From: an uncultured Latescibacterota bacterium
Lineage (GTDB): Bacteria > Latescibacterota > UBA2968
DNA length: 64,000 nucleotides
Direction: 5' to 3'
Assembly (NCBI GenBank): GCA_958295785.1
Contig: OY282377.1
Coordinates: 572,394-636,393 of the forward strand
The first letter of the stretch is position 1; each line of letters begins with the position of its first letter. Under the pieces are notes generated by a model. It was not told the origin of the DNA. It searched no databases and saw nothing but the letters and a program-made list of their open reading frames with translations. Shown piece after piece: positions 52,757 through 61,358 of this stretch. The position numbers and the translations under genes are program-made.

Positions 52757-52992
52757 GATCGTTCCTCCTGTATGGGGCGGAAAGAAGAGAGAATAAACGA
52801 TGGCGCCGATCAAAAGTGGTTTGGGGCCTGACTTTTCATCGGGTTAAATTTATCGGTGGCATGGCCCTCCTCCTCTGGGATTGGACAAAAAACGAAGGTA
52901 AAGATCATCCCCAAGTTCAGCGAGTTAGAACCTTTTTACCGCAACAAAATTCAAAAAACGGCGGATTTCTGAACGCGCTTTCATCGCGTATC

Positions 52993-54243
52993 TCATTCAT
53001 CGTACAGCAAATACTTTTGTCGCGCGGCGGAGAAGTTTGCGAGTTGTTGTGCCCACTGCGTCCAGATTTGTTGTGCGTCATCGCCTCTTAACAGGGCTTC
53101 GCGCACGGTGCTCGTGCCCATGGCCCTGTCAAACCGGTCATACCGATTCTTTGGAATTTTGAACTCGGGATATCGCGCGATAAAATGCGCGAGCATTGCG
53201 ACTTCTGTGCGCGTGGGTCGAAACGCGATGGGGTCTGCCACATCCAAAACTACGGCTTGCACTTCCTCACCTCGAAACAGCCCCTTATCGGGCACAAACG
53301 TCATGGGACGAAAACGCACCCCCGGCAGTTGCATCGCGTTCAGGGCGCGGGTCGTTTCGTCTGCATTGACCCAGGGCGCGCCTGCGATCTGAAAGGGCAT
53401 TTCAGTTCCTATGCCGATGTGCAATGTTCCCAGCGTGCCAATTGTGCCCGTTGCCGCAAAACACACCGCGGATTCGGGCGAGGGGATATTGGGCGAGGGG
53501 GCGATCCAATCGCGCTCGACATCTCGCCAGCGCGTCGTGCGTTGGTATCCCGCCATCGGCACGACGGTTAGGGAACACGCCAGCGCGTGCTCTCGATTGA
53601 GATAGCGCGCGAGTTCGCCCACTGTGAGGCCATATACGCGCGGCACGGGATATAGCCCGATAAACGACAGCCATTTTTCTTCCGTCACCGGGCCATCCAC
53701 TGTTCGGCCGCCCAAGGGATTGGGGCGGTCGAGTACGATCACATGCTTATCGCGTTCGGCCGCCGCGGCCATGACTTCGGCCAAGCTCCAGATATAGGTA
53801 TAGGCTCTGCTTCCCACGTCCTGAATATCGTAGATCAGGACATCGACCGCGTCCAAGGCCGCTGGCTTGGGCCTTTTGCTGCCCCCTCCGTAGAGCGAAA
53901 ACACCGGCAGATCGTCCAACTGCGTATCGCCGATGCGTTTTCCCGCTTCTTCCCGCGCTTTGATCCCGTGCTCGGGGGCGAACAGCGCGACCAAATTCAC
54001 CTCTGGATGCTGCTGTAGGGCATGGATCGTCGTCTCGCCTGTTCTCGTGCGCCCGGTGGGGTTGGTGATCAAGCCCACCCGCGCGGCCGCTACGAGATGG
54101 GTGTCGCGTTTCAAAAATACATCCACACCCATCTGCACCTGCGGGGCTAGTAAAGCCGGGATGAGGCAGACGATGAGCAAACAGGAAGGTGCGACAAAAA
54201 TAACCCACAGCAAGAAGTCATCATTCCATTTACCCATTCTCAT
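52993..54243 (-). CDS. namZ: DUF1343/NamZ-family exo-beta-N-acetylmuramidase-like protein
   Basis: About 416 aa from the ATG at 54243 behind AAGGAAA. A hydrophobic N-terminal stretch (LLWVIFVAPSCLLIVCLIPA) is a signal or anchor. The family core follows: VGLITNPTGRTRTGETTI, FAPEHGIKAREEAGKRI, DVLIYDIQDVGSRAYTYIWS, VLDRPNPLGGRTVDGP. NamZ removes terminal MurNAc from peptidoglycan fragments in Bacteroidetes, and DUF1343 is the same family. It probably works in the periplasm in cell-wall recycling. It is separated from the upstream small gene by a terminator. Confidence 0.88.
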   Translation of the reverse strand: MRMGKWNDDFLLWVIFVAPSCLLIVCLIPALLAPQVQMGVDVFLKRDTHLVAAARVGLITNPTGRTRTGETTIHALQQHPEVNLVALFAPEHGIKAREEAGKRIGDTQLDDLPVFSLYGGGSKRPKPAALDAVDVLIYDIQDVGSRAYTYIWSLAEVMAAAAERDKHVIVLDRPNPLGGRTVDGPVTEEKWLSFIGLYPVPRVYGLTVGELARYLNREHALACSLTVVPMAGYQRTTRWRDVERDWIAPSPNIPSPESAVCFAATGTIGTLGTLHIGIGTEMPFQIAGAPWVNADETTRALNAMQLPGVRFRPMTFVPDKGLFRGEEVQAVVLDVADPIAFRPTRTEVAMLAHFIARYPEFKIPKNRYDRFDRAMGTSTVREALLRGDDAQQIWTQWAQQLANFSAARQKYLLYDE

Positions 54244-54259
54244 TTTCGTTTCCTTAAAT

Positions 54260-54294
54260 ACAAAAAACGAGCAGTTGCACACATGCGACTGCTC
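54260..54294 (-). terminator. Terminator of the small HTH gene
   Basis: On the minus strand GAGCAGTCGC/GCAACTGCTC with a six-base loop and one wobble pair is followed by GTTTTTTG. Confidence 0.75.
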
Positions 54295-54324
54295 ATTGTG
54301 TTTGATGAACCCGATTTAATCGCG

Positions 54325-54540
54325 CTATTGCGCGGCTTTGATATTTCGCGCTTGCTTTTTCCAGTTGCCAAACGCTTTCCAATTGATGGTTTCGCGCTCG
54401 CCATTGCAATTCAAAATCCCGGCGTTCAAATATTCTTTGATCCGCTCTTTGACCTGTTGGGGGGGGATATTCAGTTGTGAAGCGGCGATGTCTTCGCCAA
54501 TGCCAGCCGCCAGCAGTTTTAACAATGCCTTGTCGTCCAT
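54325..54540 (-). CDS. Small HTH-like DNA-binding protein
   Basis: 71 aa from the ATG at 54540, about eight bases after AAGGAG. The larger open frame upstream is not credible. Helical segments ALLKLLAAGIGEDIAASQLN, then IPPQQVKERIKEYLNAGIL, look like a helix-turn-helix followed by a wing. A basic tail (NWKKQARNIKAAQ) may contact DNA. It could regulate the downstream NamZ gene or something distant. No family is certain. Confidence 0.55.
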   Translation of the reverse strand: MDDKALLKLLAAGIGEDIAASQLNIPPQQVKERIKEYLNAGILNCNGERETINWKAFGNWKKQARNIKAAQ

Positions 54541-54763
54541 CACAAGACTCCTTAACAGAATCGCACAACGCCGCTCTAAAATCAGAGAATTGGACGCGAT
54601 GTGAATGGTTGGGGAGAAAAAGCGAAGCGCTTGGGAAGGATGGACGCAAAAAGCATTGCGCGAGCCGGTCAAAAAGCAGACCCATAACTCCCTCCCGAAA
54701 ATGCAATATAGTTATTCTCAACCCATTCGCAAGATAAATTGCGCCATATTGGAGGGGCGCGAG

Positions 54764-56194
54764 TCAGACCACGGGCAAGGGCGCGTCATCGCCTGTTTCG
54801 CGTTGCCAAAGCCGAATGCGGGCCGCCATTTCCCGCACGCGGTCCCGGTGGATGGGATCGTCAAACAAATTGGTTTCTTCAAAGGGGTCGCTGTTCAAAT
54901 CGAACAACTCGCACTGGTCGCCCGCGCACAAATTGAGCTTCCAGCGGTCGCCTGTCACCACGCAGCGCCAAGGCAAAGTCGCCATCAAATTGATCTGGGG
55001 ATTGCCCAAGTTGCGGTCGCCAATGCCGTTCCACTCCATGAATGTCGCGTGGGCGCGCAGGTCGGCCTCGCCTCGCAACACATCGGCGCACGCCCGGCCC
55101 GGAAGCGATTTGGGGATGGGCTGATCGGCCAGTTCCAAAAGCGTGGCGATCAAATCCGCGTGTCCAAAAACGCCGTTGACGCGCTTTTGCGATTGCGCGA
55201 GCCAGGGCACGCGCAAGATCATGGGCACGCGCGCGGATTCTTCGTAAAAGGCGCGCTTTTCCAGCATGGCGTGGTCGCCCGCCATTTCGCCGTGGTCACT
55301 GGTCAGGGCGAAGATCGTATTCTCCATCTGCCCCGTTTCTTCCAATGCCCGAACGATGCGGCCCACGGCGTCGTCGATGATTTTTACATTGCCGTAATAC
55401 TGGGCGCGCAATTTTCGCCAGGATTGCTCTCGGCGCAAGTTTTCGCCCTCGACCGTGTGGTTGAGATAGTGATCGGCGCGTGCGCGGTTAAACAGGGCGT
55501 GTCCTTCCGGCTTTTTGAGAAATGCCGGGCCGACCGGCAATGCGTGGGGATCGTACAGGCCATCATAAGGCCCGGTCATGGGCGGGTGCGGCTCGAATGT
55601 GCTGAACACGAGCAACCACGGACGGGCTGTGTTTTCCCGAATAAACCGCTCTGAATGATTGGCGACAAATGCAGCCATCTGATATTCGGGTGGCAGTTGG
55701 GAACGCTGGCGCGGGGAAAAAATGATTTCCCCGGTCGCGCTGTTGTTTTCGGGCGCGATGCCCTGCGCTTTCATCCAGTCGTAATAACTGCTGAAGGGCA
55801 AGCCCGGCCGGGAATACTTGTTGCGGTGGTCGTCTTCGGTGCTGATCCATTCGTCAAACCCGTGTTGTCGCACGGAATCGTCTCCCAGATGCCACTTGCC
55901 AAACATGGCTTTGCGGTACGTGTTGGGGAGCATTTCTGCGATAGACGGAATTTCATCGCGCAACTGAACTCGGTTGACCACACACCCATGCGAATGCGGG
56001 TACAGGCCGGTCATCAAAGAGCCGCGCGCAGGCGTGCATACGGGTTGCGTCACATACGTGTTTTCAAAAACAAAGCTGCGCTCTGATAGCGCGTCTTGAT
56101 GCGGCGACTGAATCCAATCGTTGCCGTAACACTTCATGGTATCCGTGCGCTGTTGATCGCTGATGAAGAGCAGAATATTCGGTTGCTTTGGCAT
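54764..56194 (-). CDS. Sulfatase, Cys-type
   Basis: 476 aa. It opens NILLFISDQQRTDTMKCYG with the metal-binding Asp, and the activation site is C53-T-P-A-R57 in TQPVCTPARGSLMTGLYP. Later motifs are MFGKWHLGDD and FSTFEPHPPM, and the metal site ALTSDHGEMAGDHAM. The C-terminal part has LFDLNSDPFEETNLF. There is no signal peptide. It runs opposite to the TRAP permease genes and is transcribed from a promoter between them. Substrate unknown; a taken-up sulfated organic acid or sugar would suit the neighbouring transporter. Confidence 0.93.
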   Translation of the reverse strand: MPKQPNILLFISDQQRTDTMKCYGNDWIQSPHQDALSERSFVFENTYVTQPVCTPARGSLMTGLYPHSHGCVVNRVQLRDEIPSIAEMLPNTYRKAMFGKWHLGDDSVRQHGFDEWISTEDDHRNKYSRPGLPFSSYYDWMKAQGIAPENNSATGEIIFSPRQRSQLPPEYQMAAFVANHSERFIRENTARPWLLVFSTFEPHPPMTGPYDGLYDPHALPVGPAFLKKPEGHALFNRARADHYLNHTVEGENLRREQSWRKLRAQYYGNVKIIDDAVGRIVRALEETGQMENTIFALTSDHGEMAGDHAMLEKRAFYEESARVPMILRVPWLAQSQKRVNGVFGHADLIATLLELADQPIPKSLPGRACADVLRGEADLRAHATFMEWNGIGDRNLGNPQINLMATLPWRCVVTGDRWKLNLCAGDQCELFDLNSDPFEETNLFDDPIHRDRVREMAARIRLWQRETGDDAPLPVV

Positions 56195-56257
56195 GGGGTT
56201 ACTCCTTTTTGGCGTTTAGATAGTCCGACCCGTTGCAAAACCGCCGCAATAACGAGC

Positions 56258-56286
56258 AAAATACGCGGTCTTTGATGGGATGTCAA
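56258..56286 (-). promoter_or_regulatory. Sigma-70-type promoter of the sulfatase gene
   Basis: On the minus strand TTGACA (56286-56281) and TATTTT (56263-56258) have a 17-bp spacer, 64 bases upstream of the ATG. Confidence 0.7.
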
Positions 56287-56371
56287 GTTGGATTGAACGC
56301 GCATTTTTTTTCGTGGCGCACGCTGAATTTTGGTATGTTATGGAGGTGGGATATTTTTTGAGGAGGGAACT

Positions 56372-56896
56372 TTGCGCGCGTTGAAAGCATATATTCGATT
56401 TGCCGATAGACTAAGCGAGCGCGTTGGCGGCGCGATTGCGTGGTTGACTGCGGTGTTGGTCGCGGTGGTGTGTTACGATGTTTTTACGCGGTACCTGCTC
56501 AAAAACAGCTCGGTCGCGGTTCAGGAACTCCAATGGCATCTGTTCGCGCTCATCTTTCTCATCGGCGCGGCGTATTCGCTCAAATACGACAAGCATGTGC
56601 GCGTGGATGTGTTTTACAGTCGGTTTTCGCCGCGCAGACAAGCATGGGTCAATTTCATTGGCAGCCTCCTCTTTCTCATCCCCTTTTGCACCATCGTCAT
56701 CGTCAGTTCGCAGACTTTTGTGGTCAATGCCTTCCGCATCGGGGAAACGTCGCCCGATCCGGGGGGATTGCCCGGCCGATGGGTGCTCAAAGCGGCCATT
56801 CCCTTGGGCTTTGTTTTGCTCCTGTTGCAAGGGCTTGCGTTGGCGTGTCGGTCGTTGCTCGCCATCCTCGGACGCCATGAGGAGGTGGATGCATGA
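56372..56896 (+). CDS. TRAP transporter small permease subunit (DctQ-type)
   Basis: About 174 aa from a TTG at 56372, five bases after AGGAGG. Four TM segments near 19-40, 55-72, 95-115 and 140-160 carry the family phrases VAVVCYDVFTRYLLKNSSVA, VQELQWHLFALIFLIGAAYS and DKHVRVDVFYSRFSPR. It stabilises the large subunit. It overlaps the next gene by four bases. Confidence 0.88.
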   Translation: MRALKAYIRFADRLSERVGGAIAWLTAVLVAVVCYDVFTRYLLKNSSVAVQELQWHLFALIFLIGAAYSLKYDKHVRVDVFYSRFSPRRQAWVNFIGSLLFLIPFCTIVIVSSQTFVVNAFRIGETSPDPGGLPGRWVLKAAIPLGFVLLLLQGLALACRSLLAILGRHEEVDA

Positions 56897-58212
56897 TCGA
56901 AGCCATGCCCTTGATTCTCTTTGGCGTCCTGTTTCTCCTGTTGTTGCTCGGCTTTCCCGTGGCGTTCACCCTCGGCGGCGTCTCTTTTATCCTCGGCTAT
57001 ATCGCGTTTGGGCCTGCTTTTTTCAATCTCTTACCCCTGCGTATCTGGGGCGTGATGACCAATTACGTGTTGATTGCCGTGCCCCTTTTTGTGTTCATGG
57101 GCGTGATGCTGGAAAAATCCGGTTTAGCCGAAGACTTGCTCGAAACAATGGCGCTGCTCTTCGGTCACTTGCGCGGGGGATTGGCGCTTTCTGTGGTCGC
57201 TGTGGGCGCGATGTTCGGCGCGTCAACCGGGATTGTGGGGGCAACAGTCGTCACGATGGGTTTGCTGAGTTTGCCGACCATGCTCAAACGCGGCTATCGC
57301 CCCGAGGTCGCCACGGGCACCATCTCGGCATCGGGCACGCTCGGGCAAATTATTCCGCCGAGCATCGTTTTGGTGCTGTTGGGCAGCGTGCTCAATATTT
57401 CTATCGGCGATATGTTCATCGGCGCCGTGTTGCCCGGCGCGGTCTTGGTGGGCCTTTACGCGATCTATCTCATCCTCGTCGCCATTTTTAAGTCCGAGTG
57501 GGCGCCTGCAATGCCCGAAGAAGAACTCGCCCAATTTCGCGGCAGGGCAATGGTGCAGCGCGTTTTTAAGGCGTTTGTGCTGCCCTCTCTGCTCGTGGTT
57601 GCGGTGCTCGGCTCGATCTTTGCGGGCATTGCGTCTCCGACCGAGGCCGCAGCGGTGGGGGCGTTTGGCGCGACGCTGTTGACGCTGTTGCAAAAGAAAT
57701 TCTCTTACGCCACCCTCAAATCCGTTATGGCCGACACCACGCATCTCACCTGTATGGTGTTTATTATTTTGGTGGGCGCCACGGCATTTGGCTTGGTGTT
57801 TCGCGGCATGCGCGGCGATGTTTATTTGACCGATCTCATCCTTGCGGCCAACATGAGTCCCGGCGGGTTTCTCGCGCTGGTGATGGCGATGATTTTTGTC
57901 GCGGGATTTTTTATCGACTTTATCGAAATTACCTTTATTATCGTCCCGGTTGTCGCGCCTATTTTTGGGGCACTGGGGGTCGATCTGTTGTGGGTGGGCA
58001 TTCTCATCGCCATGAATCTCCAAACCTCTTTTTTGACGCCGCCGTTTGGTTTTTCGCTCTTTTATCTCAAGGGGGTGGCGCCGCCCGAAGTCCGCACGGG
58101 CCACATCTACCGCGGCATCGTTCCCTTTATCATCATCCAACTCATCGGCCTTGCCATCGTCATCACCTTTCCCGAAATGGTGACCGAGTTGCCTCGGTAT
58201 TTGACCGAGTAA
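56893..58212 (+). CDS. TRAP transporter large permease subunit (DctM-type)
   Basis: 439 aa with about 12 hydrophobic segments. Hallmarks are LLLGFPVAFTLGGVSFILGY, GASTGIVGATVVTMGLLSLP, ATGTISASGTLGQIIPPSIV and FLTPPFGFSLFYLKGVAP. It uses the Na+ gradient to import carboxylates or sialic-acid-like compounds delivered by the DctP protein encoded convergently next door. Start at ATG, overlapping dctQ. Confidence 0.94.
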   Translation: MIEAMPLILFGVLFLLLLLGFPVAFTLGGVSFILGYIAFGPAFFNLLPLRIWGVMTNYVLIAVPLFVFMGVMLEKSGLAEDLLETMALLFGHLRGGLALSVVAVGAMFGASTGIVGATVVTMGLLSLPTMLKRGYRPEVATGTISASGTLGQIIPPSIVLVLLGSVLNISIGDMFIGAVLPGAVLVGLYAIYLILVAIFKSEWAPAMPEEELAQFRGRAMVQRVFKAFVLPSLLVVAVLGSIFAGIASPTEAAAVGAFGATLLTLLQKKFSYATLKSVMADTTHLTCMVFIILVGATAFGLVFRGMRGDVYLTDLILAANMSPGGFLALVMAMIFVAGFFIDFIEITFIIVPVVAPIFGALGVDLLWVGILIAMNLQTSFLTPPFGFSLFYLKGVAPPEVRTGHIYRGIVPFIIIQLIGLAIVITFPEMVTELPRYLTE

Positions 58213-58241
58213 AGGAGAGATGGTTTCTGCACAAGGCAGAC

Positions 58242-58275
58242 AAAAGCCCTCCTGTTTTCACAGAAGGGCTTTTTT
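58242..58275. terminator. Bidirectional terminator between the TRAP permease and binding-protein genes
   Basis: An AAAAGCCCTCCTG/CAGAAGGGCTTTTTT stem with one mismatch serves both convergent units. Confidence 0.8.
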
Positions 58276-58306
58276 GCATGTGATGACGACAGGGCGGTCA
58301 ATCCGT

Positions 58307-59416
58307 TCAGGCACTCAAGTTCAGATAATAGATTTTCTCGGAAACTTCTGCCCAGCCGTTCATCTTGTTGCGAAATGCGTCAAACGATGCGAACACCTTT
58401 TTGCTCATCGCATCGGAGGCGACCACTTCATCCACCACTTCCACCGCGTATTGCCGAAGCGTTTTGAGCACTTGGTCCGGGAATCGCTTCAATGCGACAT
58501 GGTGATCTTTCGTCAGGGTTTGCAGGTACGCGTTGTTTTTTGCCTCAAATTCCGATAGCACCCACGCATTGGCTCGCGCAGCCGCGGCGCGCACAATTTC
58601 TTGCAGGTTTTTGGGCAGGCTGTGATATGCGGATTTGTTGATGAGCAGTTCTAACACCGTGCCCGGTTCGTGCCAGCCGGGATAATAATAGTATTTCGCC
58701 GCTTTGTAAAAACCCATTGTAAAATCGTGAAACGGGCCAATCCACTCGGTCGCGTCGATCACGCCTCGTTCGAGATTGGTGAAAATCTCTGCGCCCGCCG
58801 ACAGCACGGCTGCCCCCCCGGCTTTGGAAATCACTTTGCCGCCCAGGCCCGGCATCCGCATTTTGAGGCCGTGAAAATCGCTCATCGCGTTGATCTCGCG
58901 GTTGAACCACCCGCCCATCTGCACGCCGGTGTTGCCAGCGGGCATCGGCAGGAGATCAAATGGCGCGTAGAGTTCTTCCCACAGTGCCAGGCCCCCGCCG
59001 CTGGCAATCCACGCATTCATCTGTTGCGCGTTCATGCCAAAGGGCACAGAGGCAAAAAACTGCGTTGCTCGCGCTTTTCCCGCCCAGTAATACGCCGCGC
59101 CGTGGCACATTTCTGCGGTTCCCGCGCTGACCGCATCGAAGCCCTCCAGCGGGGGGATCAATTCGCCGCCGCCATAAACCTGTATTTTGAGCTGACCGCC
59201 CGACATTTCTTCTGTCCATTTGGCGATGTGATTGGCCGCTTCGCCCAGAATGGGATAATGCGGGGGCCAGGTCGTCACCATTTTCCACGCATACTGTTTG
59301 CGCGTTTGCACAGCAGGTGCGGGCGTCTCTTGAGGGGACGCGCATCCGGCCAGCAATGCCGCGCCGCCGGCAAGTCCGGCTTTTTTAATGAAATCACGAC
59401 GTTTCACTCGTTCCAC
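58307..59416 (-). CDS. TRAP transporter substrate-binding protein (DctP-type), Tat-exported lipoprotein
   Basis: 369 aa from a GTG at 59416 behind GGAGG. The N-terminus KRRDFIKKAGLAGGAALLAG carries a twin-Arg motif followed by a lipobox at Cys25 (LAGCAS). The DctP domain includes MVTTWPPHYPILGEAANHIA, MRMPGLGGKVISKAGGAAVL and GVIDATEWIGPFHDFTMGFY. That last region contains the residues that hold the substrate carboxylate in related 2-oxoacid binders such as TakP, so 2-oxo acids or aldonates are plausible substrates. It is convergent to dctQM rather than in one operon. Confidence 0.92.
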   Translation of the reverse strand: MERVKRRDFIKKAGLAGGAALLAGCASPQETPAPAVQTRKQYAWKMVTTWPPHYPILGEAANHIAKWTEEMSGGQLKIQVYGGGELIPPLEGFDAVSAGTAEMCHGAAYYWAGKARATQFFASVPFGMNAQQMNAWIASGGGLALWEELYAPFDLLPMPAGNTGVQMGGWFNREINAMSDFHGLKMRMPGLGGKVISKAGGAAVLSAGAEIFTNLERGVIDATEWIGPFHDFTMGFYKAAKYYYYPGWHEPGTVLELLINKSAYHSLPKNLQEIVRAAAARANAWVLSEFEAKNNAYLQTLTKDHHVALKRFPDQVLKTLRQYAVEVVDEVVASDAMSKKVFASFDAFRNKMNGWAEVSEKIYYLNLSA

Positions 59417-59692
59417 ATAGACCTCCGATGCGAATCAACAAACCAACGAATTGGCGAATAGACGCACAGTAGCATAGCAAGCCATCACACCAATCCCCGC
59501 TAGGTGCAAGGACAGGCACGGGGGCCTGTCCCTACGGTTGATGGGGCCGGGCGGACTGACCTCTGACCCTATGCTACCAAAACATGGCGTTCTGATCAGA
59601 GAAAAGTCAATCAAAAAATTGAACCTTTGGACATTGTCGGGTGTATGCAATAGGTGAAAACGCATGGCAAATTACGCGACAGTTGGCTTTCT
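59417..59692. other. Intergenic stretch with GC-rich short repeat
   Basis: This includes the repeat GACAGGCACGGGGGCCTGTC at 59511-59537. No gene is seen before the sigma-factor start. A longer frame for that gene begins with GTG at 59654 but lacks a ribosome site. Confidence 0.5.
59511..59537. repeat. GC-rich interspersed short repeat
   Basis: GACAGGCACGGGGGCCTGTC, followed by CCTACGG, is a more palindromic variant of the element at 4516. Confidence 0.55.
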
Positions 59693-60277
59693 ATGCGCCT
59701 TAAATACCACACGTTCAGCGATGAAAAACTCATGGCCCGCATCAAGCGGGGCGATGCGGCGGCGTTTGACGAACTCTATGCCCGCTACGGCAAGCGCATG
59801 CTCTACTATTTCCATCGCATGCTCGGCGGCGACGAGGAGAAAGCGCAGGATTTTCTCCAGGATTTGTTCCTCAAAATTGTCGAAAAACCCGCTCGGTTTA
59901 GGGGTGGCCATGCCTTTGTTGGTTGGCTTTACACGGTTGCCCACAATATGTGCAAAAACGAGTATCGCAAACAGAGCGTGCGCCAAGTCGTGTTTAACGA
60001 CCCGGATATCGACATGCATTGCGCCCGGTTTGACGGCGTGCATCCCATTGAAAAGGCATGCGATGAACGGGCATTTTTGCACGCGCTGATGGACGAGTTG
60101 GACAAGCTCAGCGCGGATCAGCGCACCACCTTTTTGCTGCGGCATCAGGAAAATTGCAGCATTCGAGAGATCAGCCAGATTCTCAACTGCTCTGAAGGCA
60201 CGATCAAATCGAGGCTTCACTATATTGCGCGAAAACTCGCAGATCGGCTTCAGGCGAGAAACCCCCTGTGCGGATGA
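59693..60277 (+). CDS. ECF-type RNA polymerase sigma factor
   Basis: About 194 aa from the ATG at 59693 (MRLKYHTFSDEKLMARIKRG). Region 2 shows AAFDELYARYGKRMLYYFHR, DFLQDLFLKIVEKPARF and GWLYTVAHNMCKNEYRK. Region 4 shows LSADQRTTFLLRHQENCSIR and EISQILNCSEGTIKSRLHYI. There is no extra C-terminal domain. It is followed after nine bases by a one-TM protein that may hold it at the membrane. Confidence 0.9.
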   Translation: MRLKYHTFSDEKLMARIKRGDAAAFDELYARYGKRMLYYFHRMLGGDEEKAQDFLQDLFLKIVEKPARFRGGHAFVGWLYTVAHNMCKNEYRKQSVRQVVFNDPDIDMHCARFDGVHPIEKACDERAFLHALMDELDKLSADQRTTFLLRHQENCSIREISQILNCSEGTIKSRLHYIARKLADRLQARNPLCG

Positions 60278-60286
60278 GAGGTCGTT

Positions 60287-60721
60287 ATGAAAAAAATTGT
60301 GACAACGCCGTTCAAGGCAGAACAACGGGCCGATGAACAGTTTTTGCGCCACGCGCTCGCGGTTCCCGAGGTCGGCGGTCTCGAACCGGATCCGGCGATT
60401 CGCAATGGCATTGTCGCCCGTATGGCCGGGAGAAAACGCCGCGGATTCAACGCATGGCGCGCCTTGTCCAATCTGTTTCCCGTGCGCCGCTTGCCCGTGT
60501 ATCAAACCGCATTTGCCATGGGCATTGTTCTGTTTGCCGTGTTGTGCATCCGCAAAACGCAGTCCAACCCGGCACTCGCACCGCCTCCCGAATCTCCCAT
60601 CGCCGCGGTCGATACGAGCCAAACCCAACGCGATACCCCCCGCGCTTCATCTATGGATACGCTCGCGCAATACCCGGTTGTCAATATTTTTCGCGCTACC
60701 AGTCCGGTGGATAGCCTTTAA
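60287..60721 (+). CDS. Single-TM protein, possible anti-sigma or sigma-linked factor
   Basis: 144 aa behind GAGAGG. The cytoplasmic part (1-70) is basic, with an ERADEQFLRHAL-like helix (AEQRADEQFLRHALAVPEVG). One TM lies near 75-92 (TAFAMGIVLFAVLCI), followed by a Pro/Ser/Thr-rich outer tail of about 50 residues. There is no zinc-type ZAS motif, so it is not a classical anti-sigma protein. Position directly after the ECF sigma gene is the main reason for the suggestion. Confidence 0.55.
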   Translation: MKKIVTTPFKAEQRADEQFLRHALAVPEVGGLEPDPAIRNGIVARMAGRKRRGFNAWRALSNLFPVRRLPVYQTAFAMGIVLFAVLCIRKTQSNPALAPPPESPIAAVDTSQTQRDTPRASSMDTLAQYPVVNIFRATSPVDSL

Positions 60722-60724
60722 TCA

Positions 60725-60784
60725 AAAAAAACAGGGCGCGTCTGCCTGTGCTGTCAGTGCGACAAACAGGCCAGAAACGCGCCC
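60725..60784 (-). terminator. Terminator of the AAA-DUF4276 operon
   Basis: On the minus strand GGGCGCGTTTCTGGCCTGT pairs imperfectly with ACAGGCAGACGCGCCC and is followed by GTTTTTTTTGA. On the plus strand no T tract follows. Confidence 0.7.
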
Positions 60785-60794
60785 ATTCACTATC

Positions 60795-61358
60795 TCAATC
60801 GCCATCTCCGTGTACTTGGATTAATTGCCTGAATTTTTCGAGAAAAATATTAAAACTCCGAGAACGATTTTCTTGAAAATTGAGATACCTGCCGATATTT
60901 TTCGCACGGTCGATCTTGGTATGCACATTGATCAACCGCGCCAGTTCTTGCGAGGCATTCCCCAGTTCATCCGGCTTGCGGAACTTTGCCTTATTTTTTG
61001 GAACCGCTGCTTTTGGATATGCCCGTTTTATCGCCTCCATGTCGCCGAGCAACCAACTCTCCAGTTCCTGACATACAATTCGCACAGAAAAAGGTTTCTT
61101 ATATGGTTTCGCTATGTCACATAATTTTTGTTTGAGTACAAAACAATCCCCGCTATCGTTATCTCTCAAAATAACAAAGTGCGGGTTCCCGTAGTTCCAT
61201 CCCCTCATTTTGTTGGGGATTGACTTTTCTAGATCGCTTTTGCCCTGAAACGACAAACCCATCCAATCTAATCCCCCCACAGAATTGGGCCACAACTTTG
61301 GAATGATGACCTTCAAGCATTCCCCCATGGACTCTTCTTCGGTGAAGAGCACGATCAT
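60795..61358 (-). CDS. DUF4276 protein, TOPRIM-like partner of an AAA ATPase
   Basis: 187 aa from the ATG at 61358, which overlaps the AAA gene stop as ATGA. It opens MIVLFTEEESMGECLKVIIP with acidic residues at 7-9, then has FVILRDNDSGDCFVLKQKL (D66-x-D68) and the DUF4276 hallmark QELESWLLGDMEAIKRAYP. The E...DxD arrangement is like the TOPRIM nuclease fold, to which the family has been related. Together with an OLD-like ATPase this suggests an ATPase-gated nuclease of the defence type. Nuclease activity is inferred only. Confidence 0.8.
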   Translation of the reverse strand: MIVLFTEEESMGECLKVIIPKLWPNSVGGLDWMGLSFQGKSDLEKSIPNKMRGWNYGNPHFVILRDNDSGDCFVLKQKLCDIAKPYKKPFSVRIVCQELESWLLGDMEAIKRAYPKAAVPKNKAKFRKPDELGNASQELARLINVHTKIDRAKNIGRYLNFQENRSRSFNIFLEKFRQLIQVHGDGD

